DNA of 64,000 nucleotides from Galaxea fascicularis (lineage: Eukaryota > Cnidaria > Anthozoa > Scleractinia > Euphylliidae), in the NCBI GenBank assembly GCA_948470475.1, contig OX419336.1:9154169-9218168 (forward strand), written 5' to 3'. How positions within the stretch are numbered: the stretch's first letter is position 1; the number at the start of each line of letters is the position of its first letter. A program made the translations under genes and the position numbers. This document shows positions 24,001 to 34,865 of the stretch, piece after piece. Below the pieces are notes generated by a model, which did not search any database, was not told where the DNA came from, and worked only from the letters and a program-made list of their open reading frames with translations.

Positions 24001-27000
24001 TATCATTTTTTTCTTCCGTTTAGAAAGGCTGCATTCTTGTACTCTCTCACTCTGACTCCTTCCTCCAACGCGAATTATTCCGTCCGGGTGAAAATCAAGG
24101 ATTCCTTCAAGAAACTGGTCAAGGGCGTGGTTTGTGTAGCAAACTACGAGAATAGGACCACCCTGTCCGTCTGGGGACCAAGCGTTTCGGTTGTGTAACA
24201 GGACTTTGGCTATCTACGATCAATTGTGAGGAAGAAAACCTCAAATGTAAGACCTAGCTACAACCTGGATATTTCTCGTGCTACTCTATGCCATGTTCTG
24301 TTCTTGAAATCAGAAATGACTTCATTACAGTTGTTGCTCCGATCTCCTCCTTCAGACGAAGTTTGTGAAACACTCTTTGCCAGCGATTTGGCAAGAAACT
24401 GGCCAAATTATTCGCTGATACAGTAGGCTTAAACGATAACAGTAACGGTAAAATTTAGCCTTAAAGCTGATCCTGTCATCCTCTCTGAGCTGGCCTTACT
24501 GCACGCCACTTTCCTTTTTCTCATTATTTAGAAAAAAAATCAATTAGTGTTCTCCCTTGTAAGGTGGGAAACAAATTTCAGTCAATTTAATGGATCGGAT
24601 TAAAGCTAATTTGCCTATGTATCGGACAAACGGGGACTGGTGATTGTCCTCTTACGTTTGAACTGAATGACAGAACCATATTTGAAATTCAGAGTCTTCC
24701 GATTTAGTAAACCAACTCATTATTAATTACTTCAGTCATGGACAAAAGTCTTGGGACCAATGTGTACTTGTGGCTCTTTACAAATACGCGAAACAAAGAG
24801 TCGCGCGAGATTCAAAATGCAACCTGCATGTACCCAGCTCCTCCCCCCACCCCACCCCACCTACACTGTTGAAAACATGTACTCGCAGGAGCCCCGGTAC
24901 CCGCGATGTTTTCAGCATTGTATTGAGTGGGAGAGGGGGGAACTGTAACGGAAAATATATAAAATATAACAATACTTTTCGAAGAAATGCTCAAATCGTC
25001 GATAATTACCAGCGTTGTATGACCGCCCCAAGCATTTTTTTCCAGGATTGTAACTATTATTATTCCATTTAGTCAATATTAATATATTCTGTTTGCTCTG
25101 GTCTGGTTTATTACCAACGGTTTGTTGGTGGTTGTAGTTTAATACCTTCAGCCCAATGAACGTCTTCCCGGTGCCCGGGGGTCCTTGAATGACGGCAAAC
25201 TCTTTGGTCAGCGCCAACTGTAAGGCTTTCAATTGTGAATCGTCTAATTCAAGATCGTTTGCTGATGGCCAACACGCTAAGTCCAAAATTGGTATGTAAG
25301 GTCCTGTATCGGAAAGAGATTTTTTTGTTATCCGCTATAGAAGATGACGGAAGTAGGCCTGAGATTGAAGCACAGTCGAACCTCCATTTGCGATTACCTC
25401 TCATAAGCGACACTTTTCCAAGTGACGAAACGTTTTCAATTCATTTTCGTAAGCGACTGCGACCACTTTTACAGATGACCATTTGACATTTTCTTTTTTT
25501 TAACCTCTCGTAGGTGACCGCTTGACACTCTGATGTGTCTCTCCTGGGTGGAAATTGGAAAATGTGTCGCTGTAACGCATTGGCCAAGTCGTATAACAGC
25601 AGACGTAAATCTCACAGTCGGTGCTATCGGACTTGGTCCCGAATTAGACTCAAAGTATAAAAGAAGCATTATAATTACAATATGCAAATTACCGAAAATT
25701 TTGACCCCCTGTGGCCTGGTCTCTCGCAAGCGACCACCTAGACTTGACATTTTCGGCGTTCGCTTATGGGACCGGTTGGACTGTATAGTCGATCGACTGA
25801 TGCACTATTGCCTCAGTGCGGTTATTATGAACTTACCGGAGGCCTCGGCATCACAGTCAATATCGCCCTTCTCCAGACCCTCTGGACTTGACCTGTTTAT
25901 TAAGAGGAATTGTTTTGAATTAAATTACTTACATAATACGAATATTAAAATTTTTCGTATTACTTTTTCATGTGGTTTATCTCCCTCACCTTTCTGAGCT
26001 TGCTTCATTAGCCTTCCTGGGTATTACAGGAGAGAAGTCCAATACCACTGGCTGGCCACCACTTTTCACGAGATATGCTGGTGGACGAACGTCTTCGTCG
26101 CAATTTACATCCACAATGTATCTCTAATTGGTTCAAATGTTCGTATAAATTAGTTTATTCTCTCTGCTGTGGGAAAAATGTAACCTGAACATCTGACACT
26201 GCTTATCATAGATCGGATAAGGACCTCTGAAATATAAATAACGTCTGGAAACTGAATCAATTTAAGTCAGATAGCATAAAATTAATTTTCAAAGCTATGG
26301 ATCGCTTCCAAAAGGAGTTTCTTCATTTTTGGCAGCTATGGTGAGAAGTCTTACCTTAAAGGGAAAATCTTTAGGGGACATTAGTTGCAAGCCCTCCAAA
26401 ACTGGACGGTAGGCCTCAAAGAATGCTATGGACTCAACCATTGTGCACACATCTCCTGGTCGCGGGCGATCTTCACTGGAAGCCGACAGAAATCGTACTT
26501 CAATAAGCCCCTAAAGAGAAGGAAATAAGGTTGAGCTCCACATGCCACCAAATACATTTTCTCCAAATACCACACCAAATACCCTTTTCTCTCAAGCGGC
26601 TGGTCAATTAGCAACTATGGCACTGGCTAGCTAGTAGTTATTGTTCTTCTACTCGACCAATACCATTTGTATCACACGACCTGATTTAGAGCAAAAATGA
26701 CAGTAGCTTTTCAGAAAATGTCTTAGAGGTTATTTCTTAAGCTAGATACGAGCTTGTTAGAAAGCCTGCCTGGCTTTTCCCTTTCGATTACGGCAAATTA
26801 ACGTAATTGCAGTTTGTAGTTCGACCTATAGACCCTTAAGCAATAACAGTGACTGAAATGAAAGGCTCATGTTTTCTCTTATTATTCGGGCCGTCGTTTT
26901 ACTCTTTCGGCCCTCCATCAGTTAGATCCTGAACATTCTATAAAAAGATAATTTCCTCGGCATCATTGATCCTATTTGATATTCGGCAGTGAACGTACTG

Positions 27001-30000
27001 GCGAAACTCGTAATATATGGCAGTTATTCTCCCAGCAGTTAAGTCCGTTAATTACACCGTATGACCTTGTTCGCACAATGGGTCGTCTTAGAATGGTGTT
27101 TGTCTTTCATTTATTGACCCATGCACCATTTGTGTAACGCGAACTCAAGGTTTGCATGCAAAATTAGCTTGTTCGAATTTCTTTACATATTGACTCTTTT
27201 AAATTTTTCCTCACCCTTCTGACGTCATGCAGGTTTCTTTCAGCGACGGAGGCAAAGACAAAGCTGCCAAAATTATCCTTAGATAGACACAGTAAAGATC
27301 CAAACGTCAGCCTTTTGCTGTTTTCCCACTGCACTCTTCGGAACTCTGAAACGTCAAATCTGACTTTATAACGTACACCGCTGGATGTGCAAACTGGGTG
27401 CAGTATTCTCACATTATTGTAGACTCTAACGTCCTGCAAACGACCATCTGTACCATTACCCGGCATGGTCATTAATAGTTGTATCCCGTCACGTAGGGGT
27501 CTCAGAAAGTCCTCACGAAGAAGGCGAAACTGGACGTCTAAATAGTGTTCCACGTTGAGGTAACTGCCCTTCACTTTGTTTTCTCTGAGGAAGGGTCCTT
27601 GGTCATGACTTCCAACGGCAACAATGTCCAGAGTAGTAGGAATGACGCTCAGCTCGCGGAAATTCTCGGGAGGCCTACCGTTGGGGGTCACGTCTAAAAA
27701 TACAAAAGAGTTAAACGTCGTTTAACAGTACTCAAACATTCCAGTTTTAAAAGTGGTCATCCAACCTCAATATTAGAACTTTTAGGACCGAGGAATTCAT
27801 GGAAAATCCTAAACTTTCCTTAGCTTAAAAACAATTACGAAACTGAACGGCATCAAAAGAACGTGCTGAATTACCAGACACTATGATGAAATTGATAGCT
27901 AGGCTAAAACTACAAACTGTTCCAACCACAAGATTGGTGTAGCTTTGGAAACTGTCAGTTTCACAGCATGAGTTACGTCCGCGAAAGAAAAACTTCACTG
28001 ATGACAAGTCATCATAAGTTGCCTTTTAAATTATTACTGCAATAGCTATAAGAAAGTCTCACTATTTTACCAGCTCTGGGAGTTCTGCTCCTTGCATGTT
28101 TACCTCCTGAGATTTCCAATTTCTTTCTGAGCTTCATCAAATCTCGTAATATGACAACTACGCTTTTATTGGGTGGCTTTCCAGACCTTACAAAAGTCAT
28201 CGTAGATTTGTGCAGCTTGGTTAAAAGAAAGTGACTGCTTGAATTCGGGAATCTGCTCATAACGTTTGTGACTAGAGTGAGTATGTCTCCAACGGTGTCT
28301 AGTTTCTGAACTTGGATTTGTTGGTTTTGCCATTTATTCCATGCCAACTGGTTGAGCAGAGCTCCTAACCTCCGAGTGAGAAACCAGGACGATTGTAAAG
28401 TGGAAAGCATTTTCTCTAAACCAGCATGAGATTCACAACGACAAGCTTTGAGAGAGAGTTTTATAAGAGCAATCGCTTCATCGTCTTTCATGTTTCGTCT
28501 CTTGTTAAGAAGGGGGAGATGTTCAGAGGTCAAATCATGGACAATTTTCTCTGAACTCTTTTCCAGGAGCCCTTCCATGGCTTTGATTGAGAGACAATCT
28601 GGGTCAACAGTTTGTTTCTCTTTCCTTTTTGCACCTGTCTGAATCTCGCTTTGTTGGGTCTGAGCTTTACTTCCCCTCTTATTTTTTCCTGTTGCTCCTA
28701 CTTGCGCATCTTTTTGTAAAGATGTGTTGCTGTCACTGACGTAAGGACCTTCTACCTTTAAGTGAGTCCCACCTTTTTCTTCTAATTCACTTGGTTCGTT
28801 ATATTTTGAGAATTCAGTGTTGTCGTTGTCATTTCCCTGGTTGCCAACTTTTTTAGATTCCCCGCATCTCTTAAATTCCGGACGTTTTTCCTTCCCCTTC
28901 TTGACCCCACTTTGTTTTCCTCTGCCTTTTTCTGCTGCGTATTTTGGCATATTAATTGGTGAAGGTGTTTCACTTACTCCGCCTTCAGAATAACGTCTAT
29001 TTTCTTTCTTCTTAGTCTGACGGCGTGCCTTTTTCAGCGCTTCTTTTCCATCCACCACCTTACTTTCACTCCCTGTCGCACCATTCTGCGGACCTTTTTG
29101 TGGCATGGTCTCTTCACTGCTGCCGCTTGCAGTCCCATCCGTTTTGGGTGGGCGTCTTCGTTTTGATTTAATCGCCTGATTTTGTCTCTTACCATTTCTT
29201 TCTGTTGCTCTATCCTGCAAGCCATTTTGTTTCATTGTGTTGTCGCCGCTGTGTACAACGTTTTCCGTCTCTTCACGTCTTTCTTCCGAGCGCCTTTGAT
29301 GTTTTTCTTTAGTTATGTTTTGCGTTTCATCATGATTTTCTGTCCTCCCAGCATTTAACACTGTGTGGCTGACAACACTCTTCCTTGTACCATCCTTATC
29401 TGGAAGGCCAGTGCTGTTTGTGTCCTCTTCGACCTCACGTTTCTTGATTTTTCTTCTATGTCGTCTACGCCGCGGCTGTGGTTTGGAGTCTTTCATAAGA
29501 GAGCCACCTCGTGTTTCACCCTTTTCTCCTGCAGAAAGTACATCTTCCTGTACCTGCGTGGCATACTCATTATCACTCCCTGTGGCACTTCTTTCTACAA
29601 CACCTCTGCTTTGTGAGCTCTCTTGACTTTTCTTTCTCATATCTTGTTCGTTTTCCATTCCTAGTGAAGCGTTATTGTTTTCTAGCAATGTGTTATCGTT
29701 GCTGTCCACCAATACACTTTCCGGCCTTTTTCTTCTAGTTTTCGGACGTTTCCTTTGTTGTTTTTTCAGTGCACCTTCTCTGTCATTCTCTGTTGCTGCA
29801 GCAGCATCCTGAACACCATCCTCTACCCCTCTACGTTTTATGTCACTCGTTCTCCTGTCCTGGGAGCCTCGTCTCCCTAATCCATCGTTTGCTTTAAATT
29901 GTAAAGATCCGTTTTCCAGCAGCTCTGATTGGTGGTCAGCAGCTAAAGGGTGCCTGTGGATTCCATTGCTTGCTGAAGAACTAAGAGTTGTTCCTTTACT

Positions 30001-30048
30001 TTGAATGTTTCCTTCCGCAGTCCGATTTTTGAAGTCGCCTTTGAGCAT
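14863..30048 (-). CDS. ZNFX1: ZNFX1-like helicase, copy A (15 predicted exons, about 2391 aa)
   Basis: NFX1-type zinc finger-containing protein 1 homologue, an UPF1-like superfamily 1 helicase. In vertebrates ZNFX1 binds viral RNA and supports interferon signalling; in nematodes it acts in small-RNA inheritance. Domain order: charged disordered region (about residues 1-475), armadillo-like helices (about 480-648), pre-helicase region, Walker A GPPGTGKT (about 965), a LamG-type domain (about 1142-1364), EEAAE (about 1575), [37 protein letters not shown], then cysteine-rich NFX1 fingers and a WYKC motif. Exon lengths sum to 7176 nt with every phase matching, which strongly supports the model. 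The protein is longer than the human one (about 1900 aa), largely because of the LamG exon and the long first exon. The start is the ATG at 30048, because a stop lies just upstream of the GTG-initiated frame. Head-to-tail with copy B. An untranslated or coding upstream exon cannot be excluded. Confidence 0.9.
15152..15232 (-). mobile_element. tRNA-derived SINE head in copy A's last intron
   Basis: Minus strand from 15232: CTGCTGTAGCTCAGTGGTAG (A box) and GTCGTAGGTTCCACTC (degenerate B box), followed by TTGCTGGGAGAACTTTTC, typical of a tRNA-headed SINE. It is unlikely to be a functional tRNA because the acceptor stem does not close. Confidence 0.65.
15528..16556 (-). CDS. ZNFX1: Copy A exon 14: degenerate zinc-finger array and helical tail
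   Basis: Fingers such as [20 protein letters not shown] and [19 protein letters not shown], then LVDCGHVF and [11 protein letters not shown], then a coiled-coil region ([20 protein letters not shown]). Compared with copy B it is about 15 codons shorter, and the middle fingers have lost several Cys/His ligands. Phase 1 to 1. Confidence 0.9.
17055..17946 (-). CDS. ZNFX1: Copy A exon 13: motifs V, VI and first NFX1 zinc fingers
   Basis: Starts [20 protein letters not shown] and continues with [19 protein letters not shown] (motif V) and [17 protein letters not shown] (motif VI). It then enters the cysteine-rich NFX1 array from [19 protein letters not shown] to LDCGHPCQ. Acceptor TGCAG|GACAAC, donor CAAG|GTGAGG, phase 0 to 1. 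Confidence 0.95.
18261..18592. mobile_element. Harbinger-like element relic in copy A intron
   Basis: It begins AGGCCCAGGTGAAACGCCGT and ends ACGCC through TTGACCTGGACCT, with internal repeated GCCGAnCTTAA blocks. It is related to the better preserved element at 35226-36401. Confidence 0.6.
18996..19396 (-). CDS. ZNFX1: Copy A exon 12: motifs II, III and IV
   Basis: Encodes [13 protein letters not shown] (motif II; ZNFX1 has EEAA in place of DEAA), [12 protein letters not shown] (motif III) and [13 protein letters not shown]. 401 nt, the same length as in copy B. Acceptor ATAG|GTGCTG, donor GAG|GTAATG. Confidence 0.95.
19618..19755. mobile_element. GCGGCCATATTGG-family MITE in copy A intron
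   Basis: Begins TAGAGCGTTTTCACTCACG, contains GGCGGCCATATTGG and CCAATATGGCC, and ends GACGTGACGTCATGTG. Same family as 40579-40720. It carries TGACGTCA at 19739-19746. Confidence 0.7.
20028..20140. mobile_element. Palindromic MITE with a CRE-like site
   Basis: ATAGACTGACGTCATAAAAT through GTTCAAAACT is answered by AGTTTTGAACATGTCGTCAT through CTATGGTCTAT. It contains TGACGTCA at 20038-20045. Lies in the copy A intron between exons 11 and 12. Confidence 0.7.
20245..20452 (-). CDS. ZNFX1: Copy A exon 11
   Basis: Encodes [20 protein letters not shown] and [14 protein letters not shown]; the last motif is the conserved TTTG element before motif II. Acceptor TTTCAG|ATTG, donor ACAG|GTATC. Confidence 0.93.
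20773..21134 (-). CDS. ZNFX1: Copy A exon 10: acidic linker and basic helix
   Basis: Acidic stretch ([16 protein letters not shown]) followed by [20 protein letters not shown], matching copy B exon 50550-51022. The acceptor CCAAAG|GAGG is inferred from phase; its pyrimidine tract is weak. Donor CAG|GTAATT. Confidence 0.75.
21728..22396 (-). CDS. ZNFX1: Copy A exon 9: LamG/concanavalin-A-like domain inserted in the helicase
   Basis: 223 codons, phase 1 to 1, acceptor TTTAG|GCTTTG and donor CAG|GTAGAG. The domain shows the LamG_3 hallmarks: [59 protein letters not shown] and [13 protein letters not shown]. This beta-sandwich fold usually binds glycans or proteins outside the cell, and no signal peptide is present here. 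It lies between motif Ia and the EEAAE motif. Retention of the intron downstream would give a stop within about 15 codons. Confidence 0.88.
22808..23087 (-). CDS. ZNFX1: Copy A exon 8: helicase stalk (coiled)
   Basis: Helical, Glu/Lys-rich stalk ending in [17 protein letters not shown]. The WLGL motif marks where ZNFX1 proteins have their variable insertion. Donor GATG|GTAAGA, phase 0 to 1. Confidence 0.9.
23678..23867. mobile_element. 190-bp MITE in copy A intron
   Basis: The arms GAATAGACCCATTCGGCTTA (23678 onward) and the reverse complement ending CCGAAGGGGTCTATTC (to 23867) match over about 46 bp. Family not assigned. Confidence 0.85.
23998..24213 (-). CDS. ZNFX1: Copy A exon 7: helicase motif Ia
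   Basis: Encodes [20 protein letters not shown] and [11 protein letters not shown], the motif Ia segment. 72 codons, phase 0 to 0, acceptor GTAG|ATAGCC, donor GAG|GTAAAC. Confidence 0.95.
25146..25303 (-). CDS. ZNFX1: Copy A exon 6: Q-motif region and Walker A
   Basis: [17 protein letters not shown] leads into [16 protein letters not shown], the ATP-binding P-loop of the helicase. Donor AAG|GTATTA. The 158-nt length is identical to copy B (57590-57747). Confidence 0.95.
25373..25783. mobile_element. Pogo/Tc1-type non-autonomous element in copy A intron
   Basis: The left end CAGTCGAACCTCCATTTGCG and right end GACCGGTTGGACTG form divergent inverted repeats, with internal GCGACC/GGTCGC motifs typical of pogo-like TIRs. 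A TA follows the right end; the left flank is CA, so the duplication is decayed or my edge is off. It fills the intron between exons 5 and 6. Confidence 0.5.
25837..25892 (-). CDS. ZNFX1: Copy A exon 5: 56-nt micro-exon absent from copy B
   Basis: Encodes [18 protein letters not shown] between AAACAG and G|GTAAGT. It takes phase 2 in and gives phase 1 out, exactly what the flanking exons require. Copy B joins the flanking exons directly in phase 1. Confidence 0.8.
25990..26123 (-). CDS. ZNFX1: Copy A exon 4
   Basis: Encodes [19 protein letters not shown] and DFSPVIP, matching copy B at 62085-62187. Donor AAAG|GTGAGG, phase 0 to 2. The phase 2 end is what revealed the next small exon. Confidence 0.85.
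26355..26510 (-). CDS. ZNFX1: Copy A exon 3
   Basis: 52 codons containing [20 protein letters not shown], the conserved ZNFX1 motif before the helicase. Phase 0 to 0; donor AAG|GTAAGA. Copy B equivalent at 63005-63163. Confidence 0.9.
27215..27693 (-). CDS. ZNFX1: Copy A exon 2: pre-helicase domain
   Basis: Encodes [28 protein letters not shown] and [20 protein letters not shown], highly characteristic of the ZNFX1 segment just before the helicase core. Acceptor TTTTTAG|ACGTG, donor AGG|GTGAGG. Phase 1 in, 0 out. Confidence 0.9.
28104..30048 (-). CDS. ZNFX1: Copy A exon 1: charged disordered region plus armadillo-like helices
   Basis: 648 codons. The first three quarters are Lys/Arg/Glu/Ser/Gln-rich low complexity with basic runs such as [13 protein letters not shown], probably disordered and nucleic-acid binding. 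The last part, from near [18 protein letters not shown], matches the helical armadillo-like region that precedes the helicase in ZNFX1. The donor GGAG|GTAAAC gives phase 1. Confidence 0.85.
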
Positions 30049-30069
30049 CGTTTGAGTCTCTGTATGCAC

Positions 30070-30432
30070 GGTCTACGTCCTTTTTTACCCACAAATTGCC
30101 AGAGATTCCTCACTAATCCTCTCGACGAAGGTACGAAGGTATTCCGCGGTCTCTGAAAGGGCATATATACCTCACTTACATGGAAATAATCAAGTCATTG
30201 AGAAAAAGTAGTGTCAATTGCAGTAGTAAGTGACAGTAGCTATCAGGGAATTTTATGGAAGAAAAAGCCATGATAAAGTTTTTTGATTTGATTTCATCGC
30301 GATTGTAAATTTACGTAATAGCTTACAAGTCGAGACCCTTCAAGTCATTAAAGTCATTGTGTAAATGAGACCCACGAAGATGTCAGAGACAAGAATAGTG
30401 GTGGAAGAACGCCACTCAGGACCACAACCTAT
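30070..30432. other. Region upstream of copy A
   Basis: Probably holds the copy A 5' UTR and promoter. No clear TATA box or repeat was recognised. Confidence 0.35.
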
Positions 30433-31902
30433 GTGGTGCTGTAACTAGTAGTGTAGTGCTACTTAGTAGTAGCTACGGTAGTGGTACTGAAGTACGTGGC
30501 GGTGCTAGTGGTAGTCGACTGGCAGTAGCCGTAGCAGTGGAAGTTGTACTACTAATGTCAGTGGCAGCCGGCAGTGGTAGTGGAAGTGGCAGTAGCAGTG
30601 GCAGTGTAGTTATAGTGGTAGTTGTGGTTGTAGTGGTTGTTGCAAGGGCTGTGGAAATAGTGAGGGTAGTTGTAGAAATAGTAGTAGTCCTTATCGTTAT
30701 GCCAGAATTGTGGTGGCAGCAGCAGTAGCAGAAGCAGCAGCAGTAGTAGTAGTAGTAGCAGTAGCAGCATAAGCAGCAGCAGTAGCAGTAGCAGTAGCAG
30801 TAGCAGTAGCAGTAGCAGTAGTAGTAGCAGTAGCAGCATAAGCAGCAGCAGTAGCAGTAGCAGTAGCAGTAGCAGTAGTAGTAGCAGTAGCAGTGGCAGC
30901 AGCAGTAGCAGAAGCAGTAGCAGTGGCAGTAGTAATAGCAGGCGCTGTAGCAGTAGCAGTAGCAACAGCAGCCGTAGCAGAAGCAGTAGCAGTATCAGTC
31001 ACTGTAGCAGCAGCGGTAGCAGTAGCAGTAACAGTAGCAGCAGCAGCAGTAGCAGTAGCAGTTTTAGTAGTAGAGGTAGTAGCAGTAGCAGTAGCAGTAA
31101 CAGTAGCAGTAGCTGTAGTAGTGCTAGGGGAAGTGGTAGTTGACTGGCAGTACAGTAAAAGCCCCCATACAAGAACACCCATTTTCGGGTTTGAGGCTGA
31201 TTGGGTTCTTATATATCGGGTATTTTAGGTGAAATCAGCCTGAAAGTGTTCTTAAGTGTTCTTAATTTTTTACTTCTGAAACTAAGACGATAGAACTGTA
31301 TACATATTGCATGTTTTTGTGTTTTCTCCTTATCATTGCCCTGTCTGTAGAAAATAAAGGATCTGACCGACACTTTGACAAATGGTGACATTCATTTTAT
31401 TGCATATTTTTCATGTAATTATAAGACTTTTAATTCCAAATACAGTTGTTGTACATTTGCTATAAACAGCAAGTGAAATTACTAGCATTCATACAGAGAT
31501 CTTAGTGCAATAGCACAGTAAATAAAACTACAGACACTGTTTGTTCTATTAAACTGAAAAGGGAAGAGATTTTATATATAAGAACAATTTTCAATTTTCA
31601 GGCTAAATGTGTTCTTATATATATGCTCCTTTTTTTTTTTTACCAAATTTCAGCTGGGGTGTTCTTAATCCACATGTTCTTGTATGCGGGTTTTTACTGT
31701 AACAGTAGCAGTGGACTTTGTGGTACTAATGTCAGTGGAAGTGGCTCTAGCAGTGACAGTGTCATTAGTGGCAGTGGTAGTTGTAGTGGTGATGGTGAGG
31801 GTGGTTGTAGAAGTAGCAGTAGTCCATATCATAACGCCGGAATCGAGGTGGTATCAGCAATGGCAGTTAAGCACTAGCTGGAGCAGCAGCAGCTGCTGCT
31901 GC

Positions 31903-31937
<35 letters not shown>

Positions 31938-32350
31938 CATTAATAGCAATAGGAGTATTATTAGCATAAGCAGTAGCAATAGCAGCAGCAGTGGTACTAG
32001 TATAAGAAGTAGGATTAGCAGTAGCAGTGGCAATAGTAGCGGTAGTAGTAGCAGTAGCAGTAGCAGTAGCAGGGTAATAGCAGCAGCAGCAGCAGTAGCA
32101 GTAGCAGTAGCAGAAGGGTTTGAAGTACTAGTAGCGAAGACAACAGCAGTGGCAGCAGCATATGGTGTGTCAGTAACAGTAGCAGTAACAGCGCAGAGCA
32201 GTAGCAGTTGCATTTGTAGTAACAGCAAAAGTAGCAGTACCTGTGGCAATGGTAGTGGCAGTGATGGTGACAGTAATAGTAGTTACTGTTATTACTATTA
32301 TCAATGTGTGCAGCAGCATTAGCAGCAGTAGTGGTGGTGGCGGTGGTGGT
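30433..32350. repeat. AGT/AGC hexanucleotide-type microsatellite, about 1.4 kb, interrupted
   Basis: Imperfect AGTAGC, AGCAGT and GTGGCAGT runs over 30433-31152 and 31700-32350. Long open frames on both strands (poly-Ser, Ala/Val, Leu, Ala/Thr) are products of the triplet repeat and not genes. The two halves were one tract before insertion of the element at 31153-31699. Confidence 0.95.
31153..31699. mobile_element. 547-bp Tc1/mariner- or pogo-type MITE inside the microsatellite
   Basis: Starts CAGTAAAAGCCCCCATACAA and ends TTGTATGCGGGTTTTTACTG, inverted repeats of about 28 bp. TA flanks both ends (31151-31152 and 31700-31701), the target duplication of this superfamily. No transposase frame inside. 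Confidence 0.88.
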
Positions 32351-34833
32351 GGAACTAATTTACAAGATAGTTGTTAAAGGTCATGAGAAGTTTTATACCT
32401 TCTAGGTTGATTTCCTGTCAATATCAGGTATTATTTCATTGATACGATCTAACAACGTCTGTCTCTGCAATTTGCAACATTGAAATGAGAAATGAATTTC
32501 GTTTTCCAAGCTAAGATTGGTCTGACAGTATTGACCTTTTCCAATCATATCTTTAAATTTGTGATTACTTATTTAGTGGTTACGTTTCTAAAGTTCGTCT
32601 TTCTTTAAAATTTCTTAGCTGTTGTATAATAATCAGATGAAGAGTATTCATCTTTTAAAACGTGAAATTCACTAACTGACAACTTGCTAACTGATCTAAG
32701 CTCGCAAATGCAAAGACACTCGAAAGAAATACTGATTTCAGAGGAAGAGCTTCAAGTTAACTTTCATTTTTTTTTCCACGGTTAGTTCACTTCCAGGCAA
32801 ATGTCATTGGCGAACAGTTCAGTACATCAGATGAAATTTTTATTACTTCTAGCTCTGTACAGAACTCTTAACGTCCACCAACGTGTTTCTCCATACTTGG
32901 CCTTTTTGATTGATTATTCCAGAGCTCATTTTAAGAACACATTCACAACTTACTCTATAAAATTTCAATCTGTATCGAGAAGTTCTCTGTAGTTCAGTGT
33001 TAAGTCTACAAATCAATTGTTCGGAGAAATTTCAAATGTCGCATATTTTCAAAGCAGCTAACACGTACCCCTTTAAACCCCACAGCCTAAGCGAACCTGT
33101 TAATGTCCGCTTCAAGCGACGTTTAGAATGGACCTAAATTTCATGCGCCTCCATCTTTTCACAATGTTCGGTTCACCAGATTATAAAACATAGCGGATCT
33201 AAAACATTGAATATTACTGGAGGAAAAAACTCGAGAGCAATGTTTTCTAGATTGGTGCCAGATCGTAATAAGGCCATATTTCCCCCCTTCCCTTCTCCTC
33301 CTTTGGAATTACAGTCGCGCCCGTATGGTCGTCTTGAAATCAAGTTCTTCGACTAGTATCGGAGCACTTGAGAATCATGAATACACATGAATTGTCGGTT
33401 TCTTGTTGATCGCTGAATGAGAAAATTTGGGAATAAATTTTGATGCTTTTACGTTCTTACGTCGATACTCGGCAAGGACATTTTTAAAGAAAGGTCAGTC
33501 TACGTCACAGTAAATTTCCTAAATTTTCCTTTTGCCGGAGTATCTGTCCAAACGTGTTTTTGTCCGGGTTCTCTTTGTCTCCAAACGAACGGAATTTCAC
33601 CGCCGAAGATGAGTAGGGTGTTAAAGGGCTTATTCAGCCAAGGCAGTCAATAGCAATGAACACAGTAGAAACTTTTGCGAGTTACATTCCATGAGCTGCA
33701 GAAAATCAACTCCACTGCTTGTTTATCGGTTTGAAGAACACAGCAGAAGTTTTAACGTTAACGGGTACAGAAATTACAGTCCATAGTAGACGGTGCCCAC
33801 TATTTGCTAATTTGGGAATTGGTATGGCGAAACAGAACGATGCAATTGAATGATAAAGCTCTGTGAAGGAAATTAAATTGAGAAATAAAGGAGGAGAAAT
33901 AAAGTACAGCTTTTCTAGGAAAAAGCCTTCATTCGCGTTTCCGGCCCGACATCGCGAAGGTTGTATTCTAGGAATTTGCACTTAAATCATGGAAAAAATC
34001 ACTTAAATCATGGAAGCCCAACAAGTGTTTAAAGAAATATCTATAAAAATGCTGAACGGCGACTTGAGTGTTCGACAGATAAGCAAAACCAATTTATGTT
34101 GGCAACGCAACTATTAGATTATGACTGCGTGTTAAGAACACTTATGTAACATTTTTGTTGAGACTTACCAGTGATTGCCGTCTCTCCATTAGACAATACC
34201 CATATTTCCGTTTTTGACATTCACATATCTTTGTTTCTTTCACAAAAAGCACTAACTTCAGACGATTTAGTTTTCTAACGTGAAAACACTAAAAAGAATA
34301 TAAAAGATTAATTTTGGTATGCTGTGTTATACTTGAATAGACTGTCCAATCAGAAAATTCCGAAAGTGGTTTTCTAGGAACTAGCAGACAGACTTCCGGT
34401 CGCTTAATTTCATGGAATTCTGCTAGGTAATTAATTCAATCTTTTTCAGTAACAACTCATTTAAAACGCATCTGTACTGTTACTTAGATTTCATATAGCA
34501 ATTTACCGTCACAGATAATCGATTCCTAACCCGTTAGGAGACAATTGTTGACGACTATTCGTATCAGGAGACGATCGTGGGTGGACTTTGCAGATCTCGA
34601 ATGATCTCAACATTTGACCCTCCTTTATTCCGAGAAAACGTGCCTCAAAGATTTTGCAGTTCCGCGAAAGTCGCAGTAATGTAATGTTTAACAAACATTG
34701 TATCAGGGCCTACTGATTTTGAAGAAGCGTTATTAGCTTTTTGATAATTTTTATCTATATTTTTGTTCAAGGCACACAATTAACGAACGAAAAATTAAAG
34801 CACCCAAGTGAATTAGTATAGGAAATCGCACGA
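32351..34833. other. Intergenic, no gene recognised
   Basis: AT-rich sequence with short, unsupported open frames only. Confidence 0.4.
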
Positions 34834-34865
34834 CCTCGAGTACAATTCGGGATTAATAGGTAGGA

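Noticed and set aside
24719..24760. Mariner-like terminus (CAGTCATGGACAAAAGTCTT-like)
   Set aside because: No matching inverted end was found nearby, so it cannot be delimited as an element.
29943..30069. GTG-initiated or upstream in-frame start for copy A
   Set aside because: A TAG stop lies one codon upstream of the GTG, so the first in-frame ATG at 30048 is preferred unless an upstream exon splices in.
30456..32322. Long open frames of poly-Ser, poly-Leu, Ala/Val or Ala/Thr on both strands
   Set aside because: They follow from AGT/AGC triplet repeats, which stay open in several frames at once. No start context, splice sites or domain.
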